Source of the DNA: Lanius collurio
Lineage: Eukaryota > Chordata > Aves > Passeriformes > Laniidae
Direction: 5' to 3'
DNA: 64,000 nucleotides
NCBI GenBank assembly: GCA_020086605.1
Contig: JACBWW010000015.1
Span: 13,906,218 to 13,970,217 of the forward strand
Part shown: piece by piece, positions 14,101-27,700 of the stretch
Position numbering within the stretch: position 1 is the stretch's first letter
How the letters are laid out: each line of letters begins with the position of its first letter
Notes under the pieces: generated by a model
Database searches by the model: none
The model's input: the letters and a program-made list of their open reading frames with translations, nothing else
What the model was told of the DNA's origin: nothing
Made by a program: the position numbers and the translations under genes

Positions 14101-17100
14101 AAGAGTTTAAGTAATAGTTGCAATGTACTAGATTTTTTATTCTGCAACAGACTCGTGAATTTTCCTTGATGTTTTACCTGTGGCTGTCACTTTTCATTTG
14201 TATGGCAGTACCACGGGGCTGGTGCCATGTTCCGCCACACCGACGACGTTTGGGGACCTGCGGGCAGCCAATGGCCAGGGACAGCAGCGGCGCCGCATCA
14301 CATCCGTGCAGCCGCCATCGGGCCTTCAGGAATGGCTGAAAATGTTCCAGGTAACCGTGCTTGCAGAAATAAATACCTGAAGCAGCTCTGCCTCCATGGT
14401 TTATGTAAGGGAGTGCTCTGGTAGAGCTGGTCCTCCTTTTACATCCCAGAATGTCTCAGTCATTGAGCTTTTGTTCTCTTGCAATAACAAATGGACATCA
14501 AATTTAAGGAATACTTGTTCCCTGTTTCAGCAAGTTACTGCAGAGGTTGATAAAAAATAACAGCTTTCACTGGTTTCTTAATAATATAACCCTTCCTGTT
14601 TAATGCTTTTGCATTTTCTGCAAAGTCTGTCCAACGTGTAATGGTTTCCTCCATGGCCTCAAGCCGTTTTCACTTGAGACTAGTAAACTTTGGTGCATGG
14701 TTCCCTTCAGTGCAGTTACAGCACTGGATTTGTCACAAGTCTGGTGTCTTCTAAGAATAGAAAGAAAAGTTTATAAAAAATAGATTAAAAGGAAACTCAA
14801 TGTGTGTTTTTGCTGATCTTTGTGTATGAACATGTCAGCCAGCACATGTGTACACAGTTGAAGGGAGGGAGAAGAGGCTTTTCGTCTCTTTTAAAATGCC
14901 TTCAGCAATGCCTAAAAATAACTAAAGTATACAAAAGAATAAGATGTGAAGGACAGTGCTATGGACCACTTGCACAGGTCAAAACTGAAATCTGCCTGGA
15001 CACCAGTCAGGGAGCACCTGAGACAATTTTGTGTGTGTTAATACAAGCACAGTTTGGGGCAGGCTTCTGCTTCTGGTCCACAACCTGTACCATGGGGATC
15101 TTAACTGTGCATTTTGCTCTGTAATTTTAAGAAGCAGTTGAGTCTTAGTCATTGATTTGAAAAACGGAAATATTATGTCTTCCTGTCTTGATTAATAAAC
15201 CATTCCTTCTAAAAGCATTTTCAAAAGGAGCAACTAACAAATACAGGCATTGTTTCAGTTACTGTAATAGGCAAAGATAGAAGAGCAATGTTGTAGATAC
15301 AGGTAGCTAGCATACAATTTTACAGGCAGAAGTGTGCTTTTGGCTTGATTCATGCTGCCACACAATACCATTGATCTCAATCACTGTCAGTTCTGAACAT
15401 TAAAATAATAATGTAGAACCTCTTTCCTCCTTATTTTTACACATTTATGATCTGCTTAAACCAGTGGAAGCTTGAAATTAAGATTCTTGTACACATCATT
15501 CAATTTCTTAAAAATATTCACATGTAATTACTGTGTTGTATCTTTTTTGAAACTGTTCGTAGAAATATGTCTTTTTAACCCGTAAGAATCATATTTGAAT
15601 GGTACTACATATATAGATGGTAATGAAATACTGCTTTGTATTTTAACGTTTCGTAATGTTGAAATATTTGTCCTAACAAAAGCTATTTTGTTACTGACAA
15701 TGTGTAACATTTATTTTTACGTAAGATTGATAGTTAGCGATAGTTACATATTTTTTAAAAAGATTATGAAAGTCTGAGGTGTTTGAGACTGGGGTGCAGA
15801 CACACATGACAGTAAGAGCAATGCTCTCAACTGTTTGGTTAGGATAGTAGTCTGCAAGCCCTTGAAAATTTTGCCTATGTTGACAAATGTGTGCAGTGTG
15901 TAATGCAGAGAACATGTTTTAATACTTACATATTTAGATACTTTCAGCTTGTCAGAATACTTAGTCACAGCACTAAATGCCTAAATGTTGATCTATACTA
16001 TTGAGAGAGAGAAGAAGGCCTCTCTCTCCTAACTGAAGATCATTGAGCAGCACTTATTGATCACATCTGTCACTAGTAGTTTTTATTGTATGCACAAAAG
16101 GGAGTTCCTTACTTTAGAATGAAAAGCTTTCAGAGTTACGTGGTTCTATCTCAGTGTTATATCTGCTTGCCTCCTCATTTTCTGTCTGCTTATTTTTCAT
16201 ATGAGTTTCATGAAAGGGGGCAAGTCCTAAACAGCCAAATGATAAAAGCACTTTCATGGGGGAGGTAGCTCTGCCAAAAGGGCAAGATTAAATGGCGCAT
16301 GCAGCATCATTCTTGCAATACTGAGTTTTTCCTGTAGAGAAATAGGATTGAGAGAGCTTTCTTCTTGTACTGTGTACTTGCTAGGCCAGCTTAATAGCAC
16401 TCTCTTTTTATATAAAAATAAACTTCCAATTAATTTTAAAGCTAAATCTCTAAAGGCATTCTAGGGGGACATATGTACTGTTTCAGGTAATACTGTTCTT
16501 TGGCACAGAAGCTGGCAGTGACCAGTGATACTCAGTTGTTTTGAGGACTCTCGCCTGTACACTGGCCTTCAGTCCTTCTCCTGTGTTATCTTTTGAGATA
16601 AAATCAAGACCACTCTGCAAATATTCAGAAAACTTAAGAAGATCTATAAGGGTTTTTTTAAATTTACTTTTTATGTGTACTTCCTGTTGTTACATTTTAT
16701 AGTTGATCCAAGCCTTTTTTTTTGAAAGTAATGAAATAATGCAGAAGGGAGAAACGGTTGCACTTTCCCCTTAAAAATAAAGTTGTATATGGATTTCAAT
16801 GAAGTCTGGAAAGAGGAATAGAAAGGCATTTTATTAGATTCAAACCAGTTAATTTCTTAAAGGCCTGTTTGTTTTATCTGGTTTGCGGTGGCTCTTGACT
16901 TCAGGTTTTTTTAATTCCACTCTAAGAGTTTTTAAAACCCAGTGTCCAAGTGTATCTTTACAAAATTTCTTCCTTTACAAGAAGCTTTAAGTCACCAAAT
17001 TGCTTGCCATAGGGAAACAAAAAGTCAACTAGATGCTAAGTTCAGTCAGAGTTGGTATTTGCTTTAAAAATTACTATGCTCTCCATTCTTCCTGCTTCAC

Positions 17101-20100
17101 ATACTTAGGGCGTTGGGTTTTTTCACTTAAGTAATTTATTAAGAAATGGCATTTTCATGCAAAATTGATTTTTAAAAGTTGTTCTGTACACACTAATATA
17201 GGCAATCACTTTGAGTAACTAGTGAATGCTATCATTTTACTTAAAATTGGAAGCATTTTTTTTCACAGCAGTATAGATGGTGTCCAAAATGCTTTTGCCA
17301 TATCTGGCTGGTGAGAGCACTGTTTTTTTTTTTTTACATAAATAATTGGCTTAGCCACCTAAATTCAAATTATTTACTATTCTCCATTTTTTTATTCTTC
17401 CAGAGATTTTCAGGAATGAATGCATGTACAACTTGGTACTCCAACTCTTATGTGAAGCAGGCAGTAAAGATTTTATCATAACCAGCATTGCAGCATTTTC
17501 TGCTCTGTGTCTTGTGGTGGGACTGGATCAGGGGCTGGTGTTTCTGTCCAGCTGCATGCAGCTTTGGAGAGATCTGCACTCCAGCCTCATGGCCCCTCTT
17601 GGCTGTGTCACCATCACTGGTTTGTTTCAGAGGAGTAGTACAGACTTGCAGCAGGTCTCCTGCCTTTCCCTGCTTATTTCCCACTGGTTTGGCTCTCCTG
17701 GCAGATTTGTTACGTACAAATTCAACTGGTTTCAGGAGAAACTACGTTATCCAACCTCTAGCAGGGATGTAGGATGTGAACCAGTCACAGCTCCTCTAGA
17801 CAAGGTCCATCACATGTGCTGCAAATGTTCAGCCCAGGGGACCACACTGGGCACTGGGATTCTGATATGGGTTAATGAGGGGACTTCAGCACCAGCTGCT
17901 CCTGAATCCCTCCTGGTGTGACAAACTACTTGACAAACTACTTGCTGATGTAGATGGTGTTTCTTTCAGTGCTTATGTGCTATTTTTGTCCAGACTGAGA
18001 TACCCTCGAGGTGGAGGATGGCAGGGTTTTCAATAACTGATCCAAGAGCTGGACAGAAGCAGACTCCAAGACAAGCCCTTCTGCAGGTCTCAGTAATGAC
18101 AGACCTCCATTAACAGAACTTGGTAATGGAGAACAGCGCCCTGAAGTTAAACCCTTTAAAATAGATTGTCCTTAATATAGCTATTATAGCAAAAGGATAT
18201 AATTGCTACAAGCTGTAATTGTACAAATTGAAGGTAGCAGATGAGAGCTGAGCAATAGAGAAGTTCAGGTCATGGAAGAGCAGAGGTGCAGAAACAGATG
18301 ATAAAAAACCAGGAGGCAGGTTAGACAGAAGATATGAGGTGGAAGCAGCAAAGATGTTTATATTGACTGTAAGAAAGGGCAGACATTTGGACACAGTAGC
18401 AAAGGGGGAAAAGGAGGGATAATTTTCAGGTAGGAAGTGCCATTGTTGCAGCAGCTGCTTTGCTGGATGAGGAAATGGTATGAAAAGCCAAAAGGCCTTG
18501 GCTGACAAATCAACACCTCCCTGAGGAATGAGAGGAAAGAGGGAATATGTTTCTTTACAATTCTGAAGTCATTCAAAGAGCAGTGTCAGTCAGCCCTGCT
18601 GGCTTCCCAAGGGCTATGTGAATGAATCCTGGAGCTACCTTTTCTAGGGGAACCTCTGCCCATATTAAAAGCTTTAGTTTAATTTTACATTAAAATTAAA
18701 GCCCAGTTTTGAAGACAAGGAAAGCACAGGAAGACAATTAAGCAAAAACATTTAAAGATAAAGTATCTTCTTTCCAAGGTTCTTCAATTTGAAAGGGAAT
18801 TGGGTGGTAGAAATCCAAGGTGTCTGGTCACAATGCTACCTGTCTCAAAAGTCTCAGCTTCAAACTTTGCAAACTGTTTGGCACACAGTTACTTTTTCTT
18901 TCTCTTCTCTAACATTTGCTCACTGTTGTTTCTCATCAAAGCCACCCAGTTACTCCTTATCCTTTCTGCCTAATGAGCTACATGCAGTTTTCTTGCAAAT
19001 GGATCAAGCTACAGGGCCCAGAAACAGAATTTGCTAGTCTTGTCTTCGTTAATGCAGACAGTTGTGTTCATCTGGCAAAGCTTCCTCCCAATTTTCCATG
19101 CCAGACATTTCCCTCAGAGACCCCTTACCAACTGTAGCTGGAGGTTTGTTTGCTTAAGTGAAAGACTGAGGGGACAATGTCCTAGAGACAACATTTTGTA
19201 GCAGTTGATTGCTTAAAAAGATCTCTAGGAAGCTGTCTGTACCCATCCCCTAATAGTGATGGACAGATAAAAGAGGATGCTGCTTTTAGTCATTAGCAAC
19301 TCTTTCCCATTCTTGAATCTTTTCCCTTTTCTGTCCAGATCTGTATTAAATTTTAAAACCCAACTAAGTGTAAGAGAGTTACAGATTAAGATAGCATACA
19401 GTGACATTATTAATCAATAACACGTTGGTAACTGCTAGCAACATTTGCCACAGCAGCAAACAATGCTCTTCAGGTAGAGCTGTTTTAATTTAGTAAATGT
19501 AGTTGCTTATAAATTAAGAGTAGACTGACCTTGGAAGTTTATGTTATGAGGAAGTAGCACAGGTATTACTTTCCCTCTTTTTAATTCTCCTACATTCAAA
19601 CACGGCTGACAGATGAGATTAAAGACTGCAAACGTTTGTACCTAACACCAGCTAAGCTGTGGGTTAATGAAACAAACAGCAGTTGGAAAGTTGGTGATAA
19701 ACAGTTCTTCAGTGCATGATTTATGAAGAACTGCTCTGTGATGCAAATGTTTCTATTGAAAGAAATTTATAATAAATGCTGTTTACAACAGCACTGCTGC
19801 AACTTTGGCTGAGACATTCTTGTTTCTTTTTAATATTCTGAGATATTGGGTATGAGAAGTGGAAACACTCATCTCCCCTGTGACATTCTATGTACACACA
19901 GGTAGATGGGCAATGTTTTCTTGCCAGCTTTTAAACCATTTTACCAATTGCCCATGGTGTGGGGAAAGGCTCAGGGCAGGAACTTCTTCCTCCATTCGGG
20001 CAGGCTGTGCAGTACCTGGCACACATTTGCTGCAGGGGGAAGCGTGGCAGTGGGGTGAGGCAGCTGCTGTGCATGGCTGCTCCCAGGGCAGTCCCAGAGG

Positions 20101-23100
20101 GTGCTCTCTCTTTAAATGCAGCAGCTCAGAGCTGCCTCCACTGCCCTGAGGGACTTGGGTCACCTGAAAGTCCCCATGGCCGTAGTTTGGGTAAATGATA
20201 CTTCTACTGACATTTTATGTATTTTGATGTTTTAATTAGGGAGAAATGATGCAACACGGTGATCTTTCCACCTTGGGTAAAGCTGGGTATTTATCTGCTT
20301 TGCATTCGCTGTCAGAAATTCCACCTTCTTTGTCACTTGCCACATTGTTCTGCAGAAACTGCACAGTACACAAACATTGTAGTATTGTGGAGACTGGAGT
20401 GAATTGTCAGAGTCAAATCCAGGGAACAGAAATTTAGAGCATGAGTAGTAAAGGTCCTGGGATACCTTACAATTAAGATTTCTGTATTAATCTGCCATTA
20501 TCTTGCCTTTTTTTTTTTTTTAACTTCAGTTAGCCTCTTGCCATAACTGTAATATCATTTGTATGTGCTAATTTACTTGTAAATGTCACTCTAGAAGACA
20601 TTTGAGAATAGGAATGTGAATCTCCTCTCAAAAACTGTGATGTGTCATTTTCTCTCTAAGGCTTTATTTGTGCTCTAATTCTGTTGCTAAATCAGCTAGC
20701 AGTGGCTGTTGTTTTTTCCTGTAAATTTTTTTTTTCTTTAAATTGTTTTCACATAACAAATCAAAGCCCTTTGATGAGCACAGATGAGTTTAAGACATGA
20801 TTTTTGGATCTACAGTACATTAAATTATTCTTTTTTCCTACAAATGATGCTCCTAATCTGCTGTGCTCCCAATTGAGTGCCTTATTAAAATCTTCAAATT
20901 TTATAGTGCCCATTAGTAAAAATGTGGAGTAAGAAAATTACCAATCAAAATTCCCTGTTTATTCAAGTGTAAATTGATACTTACAGAATCTGCATTGGTT
21001 TATAGCCAGGATTCTGAAATTACAACGTTGTCACTTAGGGACATACTGTAGTAATAAGCAGACAGTAAGCTAATGTACTTTTTGAGAAAGTTTTTTACTT
21101 TCCTTTCCTCTCATTTCAAGATTTTGGTCTACCAGATGAAACATGGAGGTTAAAAGCTATCATCTCACTTGAATGCACAACAAAGAAAGGGAGTTCATTC
21201 TATTGCAACCCCTCCATTGTCTGTAACGTATGTGTAGATTTCATCAACTTCAAAAGAAGCTTAATTAATTTAATTATTATTACTAAATATTATTATCTAT
21301 TTAATTGCCAATCTGTATGTGTGTGTATAACAAATCCTTTCTTAGCTTATGAATTAGTGTAGTAATTTTGAATATTTTGTGTTGATTAACTCCTCATTTT
21401 TGTGTCATTAGCATGAGCATTTATCTCCTGCCTTTTTATATGCTTGTATATAGTTCAGTGAGGAAACTTAATTTGCCTTATTGGCACAGCGATGGCACTT
21501 ACTGATATAAACCAAACCAGTTTGTTAAACTATGCTCACTGTTTCTTTCTTCTTCCCTTGCAGAGCTGGAGCGGACCAGAGAAGTTACTTGCTTTAGATG
21601 AACTCATTGATAGTTGTGAACCAACACAAGTAAAACACATGATGCAAGTGATAGAGCCCCAGTTTCAAAGAGACTTCATTTCTTTGCTCCCAAAAGAGGT
21701 GAGAATTATGGGATAATACTGGATCATGCAGTGCATTGGCTGCCATCTTTAGCAAACTTCTGTGCTAATTTTGCCAACGTAGTGATGTAAACTCATGCTA
21801 GAGGTTCACTGTTTGGAACACTGCCATAACATGGCTACTGTAACTTCACATTGACATACCTCTATCTCTTGATAGCATTGAGATACTTGGAAATACAGAT
21901 GGCCTCTTTAAACAGAATCCCAATAGCTCTAAAAATATCTCTGTTTCTTAACTGGGCTAATTGTGCTCTCTTTTTTTTTTTTTAAGAACTAATTCTGTTA
22001 GGGCACACACACAAAAAATTTCCTCTGCATGTAAGATCTCTCTGCACATTATTCTGTAAGTGTAAGCATTATTTTTAATGCTTTACATGGTGAGCATTTT
22101 GTTAATGTTATTTTTGAATTTATTTTAGACAAACTGAACCCTAAAATGTCTACCAAATAAACCAAAACAAAACCTTCTTACTAAGGATAAAGCCAAACTG
22201 TAATTAAGCAGACACCTTACAGTAAATCCTTCACTGAAAATCAGATCATGTTGTATCCAGTTAAAGAGAAACTGAGATTTAGATTTCTGTCCACACAAGA
22301 GTAATTTGTGATGTCATCACAACTAGAATGTGAGGGTGGATATGCAAGGTTATAAACTCAGTTTGCTGCAGTTATTGAATAAATGTATTTTAGTTGACTT
22401 ATAAATAGTAGTTCTCATCTTGATTGATTTTAGGGAATTAAGTCTCAGTTCCTAACACTTTGCAAAACAAGTTCTTTTAAGCTATTCTGGTGTTTGTATT
22501 TGGTTGCTATCTTTGACATGGTTTTATTACCTGAAGACTGTTTCATGTCTCTGTCCTTTGATACTCTTTTCTGGCATATATCCTATTTTTGAATACTTAG
22601 TTGTACAAACCCCTTCTTTCCGTCATATCTTCACAAGTCTGGAAGTGTCACAGCCTTCCCTTGCTGACTGGCATTTGTAAGGGTTGGAATCAATTTATAC
22701 AGCAAGTATTAACTTAGTACACAGGACATGAGATTAGTGTTTAGAGAAGCACTTTCTGCAGCAGCCTTCTCAGGGAGTGGAAAGGACACTGGGGGAGGAG
22801 AAGAATTCAGCAGCACCTCTGCATGGTTGCCATGTTTCTAGAGAAGCTGCCCAAAGCATCAGAGGCAGAGGAAGGCAACAAGACTTTATATTTTGAAGAT
22901 ACAGAAGATACTTTGCCACTTCTGCATCTATTCAGTCTGGAAATTTATTAGGGAATTGATAACAGTAACTCAAAGATAATTTCTCTTTGCATGGTTTTAT
23001 GGCAATACTCATTCAAGTACAAGTGAGCTAGTTACACTATAACTAAAGATCATGTTATAATTTCAGTTTTCACAACTTCTTCACAGAAAAGATACAGTAC

Positions 23101-24741
23101 TTAGCAGTAAAACTTCCTCACTTAGGTTTCTTGACTCCATTGTAAACTACTAATGTTTAATTTGTCTATTTCTAGTGGGTTTCCTGCCTCTTGAAACCAG
23201 GCTGACTTCACCAGTGAAGTTGGCTTAAATAATTTTTGCTTCCTAACCCTGAGTCACTGTCACCAAAATTAACCGAGTTAAAAAAAGCCATTGAGCTGCC
23301 TCCACCATCTCGTGTGCTCTTCCCTCACCCAGCTCTCCCCAGCAGTGCTGTCCCCAGCTGCTGAGTGCTGGCTGCATGGGGGTGACACACTGAGCTGGGG
23401 GGGCACGAGCGAGTTGTCGGGGTCAGTAATTCCATGAAGAGGCTTCCCTAGCGGAGCCGGCATCCTGTGGGAACACGCTCCCTTGGGCTGTCGCTCCGCG
23501 TTAACATCTGTACTTATCTCCAGTGCTGTTGGATGCAGGGCACTGATTTTATTACCAAACCAGAACAAGAAGATGACGTGGACAGGAGGGCTTTGCTTCA
23601 AAACCATTTTCTGCAATGCAAAGACAGTAACTTAATAGCCAAATGACCAAGGAAATGTTGGTTTTCCTCCTGAGAAAACATGCAGTCAAACAATTAATAT
23701 AAAATAAACAATCCTGTTTTCTTGCTGGGACTTTGGAAATAATTATTCAAATTACTTACTTATGAAAATCAGGTCAAGAAACCAATTGATAGAGTTTTTC
23801 TGAAGTCAGCCATAGAAATGTTGTTAGTTCTGTGTGTGTAAATGAAGAAAAAGGCAAGAGACCGCTTGCTATTGGGTGTTACTAACACTTCAGGAGAGTA
23901 GTCCTAAATCCAGTTAAAGCAAAGGTCAGATCTTTGCTACCTGAAATTTTCTTATAACTAGATCCATAAGCTGAGACAAAGGGATGTCATCTTTTATCCA
24001 CTGCTAATCTTAAAGTCAGCTTCAGGCTGTGTTCACCATTGATGACTATTTAGATAAATGTAATCTAAAATAAATGTTACCCGTATTTAACCTGGTTTAG
24101 GATCATTTGGCTCATAGGTTTAATTAACACCAGCTTAGCAAATGTCTGTGTCTGCATAGATAGGACAAGTAATATTTAAACAAACTGCTGTCAACTGAGG
24201 AACATTCAGCAAAAAATGGAAAGGGTCTGTGTCATGTTTGAGTTTTACCACATGAAGGCCTATGTGTGATGTGTGTTAGGAAACAACACTTCTTCAGTAA
24301 TTTCACGTCCCAGGAATTAAGACAGAAAGTCTAAAAGGACTTGTTGCTCCTGTAACAGAGAGCCTTATACCAGATCCTAAATGCTGACTCCCTGAGTGAG
24401 GATGGAAGACAATTCTTCACATTTGTGGCCTGGGGTGCCTACGGGATCTAACACATCATTTAAAGCGCAGGTCCCTGCAATGTGGAGTCCTGTGTGCTCC
24501 CTGTGAGCTGCAGGTGATGCCTTGCAAACAAGGTGTGTGTGCAACCAAAATGCAGACAGTTGTGACCTGCTGAATTTTTTTACCTGCTCAGTCACTGGCT
24601 TGTCTAGATTAATAAAAAACAATAAATAAGTAAATATTTCTCACAAAATAAGGTCAAAAATCTGCTGAAGCCAACAGCCTACAGTTACGACTTCCTCAGT
24701 AAATTTCTGTCTTTGCTGCTTTGAAGGGCAGATTCTGTTTA

Positions 24742-24783
<42 letters not shown>

Positions 24784-27700
24784 ATCTAATCTATCTCCTA
24801 ACTTCAGCTAAAAATTAAATTGAAAGTCCTAAACAAAATACATGGCAAGCAGAAGTAAAAGTGGATGATCTGATTTACTTGACAGCTTCTGCATCCTATT
24901 AGTTACTGACCAAGACCCCAGTGTGTGAGCATGTTAGTAGTTCTCTGCATCACTGTTTATCAATACTGTTCTTTCTGCAGAGTTTTTAGGGACTCTCTGC
25001 ATTTCCTGTGACTTTCCTGCATCTTACACTAATTTTCCATGACTAGGGAGTTGCACTGTTGCTGTCAAGTAGAAACTCTTAATGATAGCTGTCCTTGTGT
25101 TTTGGATCGTGTTTTACATGCCTCTGTTTAAGGCTTCGTACATCTGAAGATACAGGTGGAGATTTTGGGGGCTTTATTGTGGTCACTATGTGGCTTGGCT
25201 CAGTCAGACAAGGTCTGAATTTTCCCAACTTTAGTTTTGTCACATGGAAAGCTCATATTTACTTTCTGGTGCTCATTAGGATTTGCCATGTGGTTTTGAT
25301 AGCACACTGTATTCAAGTTACATATCTTGATCCTACTGCATCCCAATCCATAAAGCTCCTTGTAACTCCACCCAGGAGTGTGTTTGCATTCTGAACAGAA
25401 AATGGGCAATACCTGTACTCCCTTCCCTCTGAGCCCTGGTGAATGTAGCATTTACTTGTTCTATATTTGGGCTTTCTGAGTGATGTTACCCATCACAGGG
25501 CACATCCCTATTTGCTCACATGGCAAGCCCTGTACTTTTTAGTTCAACTCTCAGAATAACTTTTGGTGTAATTGTTAGCTAAAATAACATAGACATAATT
25601 ACTTTGGTAATAATTCTTCTAATGATTCGAAGTAATGTGGATTTTTTAAAAAATGTAATAAGTATTTCAGCTGACATCTATTTTCTTGCAAATGCAAGAA
25701 TCATTTTGTGATATGATCTGTAAGGATTTAGTTACTTAAGATGATTGTTATATTTCCACATGCCCACAGGAATAAACTGGAGTCTGTTAAGTTTCAGAGA
25801 TTGTTTAATAATTTATCGTTCCAATTTTCTGTATTTCAGCCCCTGATGTGTGATAGTAAATGGAGTTGTTTCGCTTTTCTCTTCAAAAGCAGTGCAGAAA
25901 AATATACTACTTCTTATTTTTTACAGCTGGCACTGTATGTGCTGTCATTCCTGGAACCCAGGGACCTTCTGCAGGCAGCCCAGACATGTCGTTACTGGAG
26001 AATTCTGGCTGAAGATAATCTTCTCTGGAGAGAGAAATGCAAAGAGGAGGGTAAGGCTGAGCAAAATGATAGATGTAATGGTTGAAGTGTTGCTGTCATA
26101 AAAAGTGCAGTTCATTTACATAATAAGCTTAAAGTTTTACGAAGGCAATTCGTGTGACTTTAGATTTAGTGCTAGTTATGCTTTGGGCTACATGGTATGT
26201 GTCTCTGTTGAAAGCAGGAAATAGAAATAATCCATGGAGTGCTAGAGTTTAGGCTTGAATATCTTATTTATAAAGTATACCAGTTGCATGGTTTTCGAAT
26301 ACAGTTGGGTTTGCTTTATGAGGATTATGTTTATTCGAAATGCACCCAAAAGAAATAACAGCTGAGATGTAAAAATGATAGGAGTATAGTCTGGCAGTTT
26401 GTAACATGGAGGAAAAACTATTTCAGTGGTTGGTAGAAGGGCTGCTGTAATTTCACATCACTTGTAGGATAATTAACACAGAGATGGCACACAGTAGTGG
26501 GAGAAGGTGCTAAAAGGATTGCTTGGAGAGGGACACACAGTCCATTAGCCACATGGATATTATCCTGCTCATGCCAATTCAAGAAGATATAGTGGTCCAG
26601 CACTGATATGAATGGTCAAAAAAAGGCTCCCATGAAAGTAGCCATGTGTTTGTGCACATGAAGAGTGTAAGCTTTTATTTTTAAGAAGAATTAAAGGAAC
26701 AAGGAGTCTGTTTTGATGGTGGGGGGGTGGGAAGACCACATACATGTGATCCCAGAACAGTATTGTCTTGTACACAGGACCCTGTCCTGACTGCCTTGGA
26801 GTATGGAGACAAGGACTTGTGAGAGGTTGATGCAAAGGCTTCAAAAAGCACGACAATGTCAATTGTAGCTGGCTATTTGTAAGGGCACCTAAATTAATTT
26901 CTTTTCTTTTGTGATGGAAAGCAGGTGTCTAACCTCCTGAATCTTCTCTAAAGATTCTCCTCTTAAAAATTTCAGTGAATATGCATTAAAAGGACAGAGT
27001 GAGAAAAAGAAGGTTGGGAGGGGAATGAGCTTATGTTTTGAGCTTACAAGTAAGAATACATCTAGGCAGGAGAGCACAGGCAAGCAGACCAGTATTGCAG
27101 CCTGCTTAGCCTCAGTGAGCTGCTCAGTAACATGAAGGAGCCCTAATTCAAGACTGGAAGGCAGAGATGGGGCTAAAGGCAGAAGAGTGAAATCCACATA
27201 CTGGCAAGAGACAAGACTCCTGCCAGTAATGAAATGCAGTGGAGAGAGGAGCGGCATAGAAAAGAGAGCAGGGTGAGAGAATTGTAAAAAACAGCTGTAT
27301 CTGTAGTAGCAAGGCTGAAACAAAGCACTGCTGCTTAAGTGTCAAGTCAGAAAGGGCATAGCTATACTTAAATTCCAGCCAAGAGAGGACAATACCAAAA
27401 GCACTGAGCCTCTCAGATCAAGAAAGTAATTAAAAGCTCGCTAATACCAGGAGTCACAGTGAACTTAAAAGATGGTGAAGAGGGGTGACCAGAGTGGAGA
27501 ACCACAGACAGAAAGGTTGACTTCTTGAACTGTTCCAGAATAAGCATAAGAGTGGTTAAGGAGGTTTTTGGACAATTTGTAAAAGGCAATATTCTGCTGC
27601 ATTGCCTCAGAAAGGGGGATCCAAACTCAAGCTAGGAGATTGCCAGCAAGGCAAAATGAACTAGAGCACTTTCAGTCATGATTATGGTAATGATTATGCT

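Noticed and set aside
17424..17921. 165-codon plus-strand open frame, the longest single frame in the window
   Set aside because: It lies inside an FBXW7 intron, has no recognisable family or composition bias, and a frame of this length can occur by chance in a GC-richer patch.
17920..17943. 12-bp direct duplication as a possible target-site duplication
   Set aside because: The two copies are adjacent with nothing between them, so this is a simple tandem duplication.
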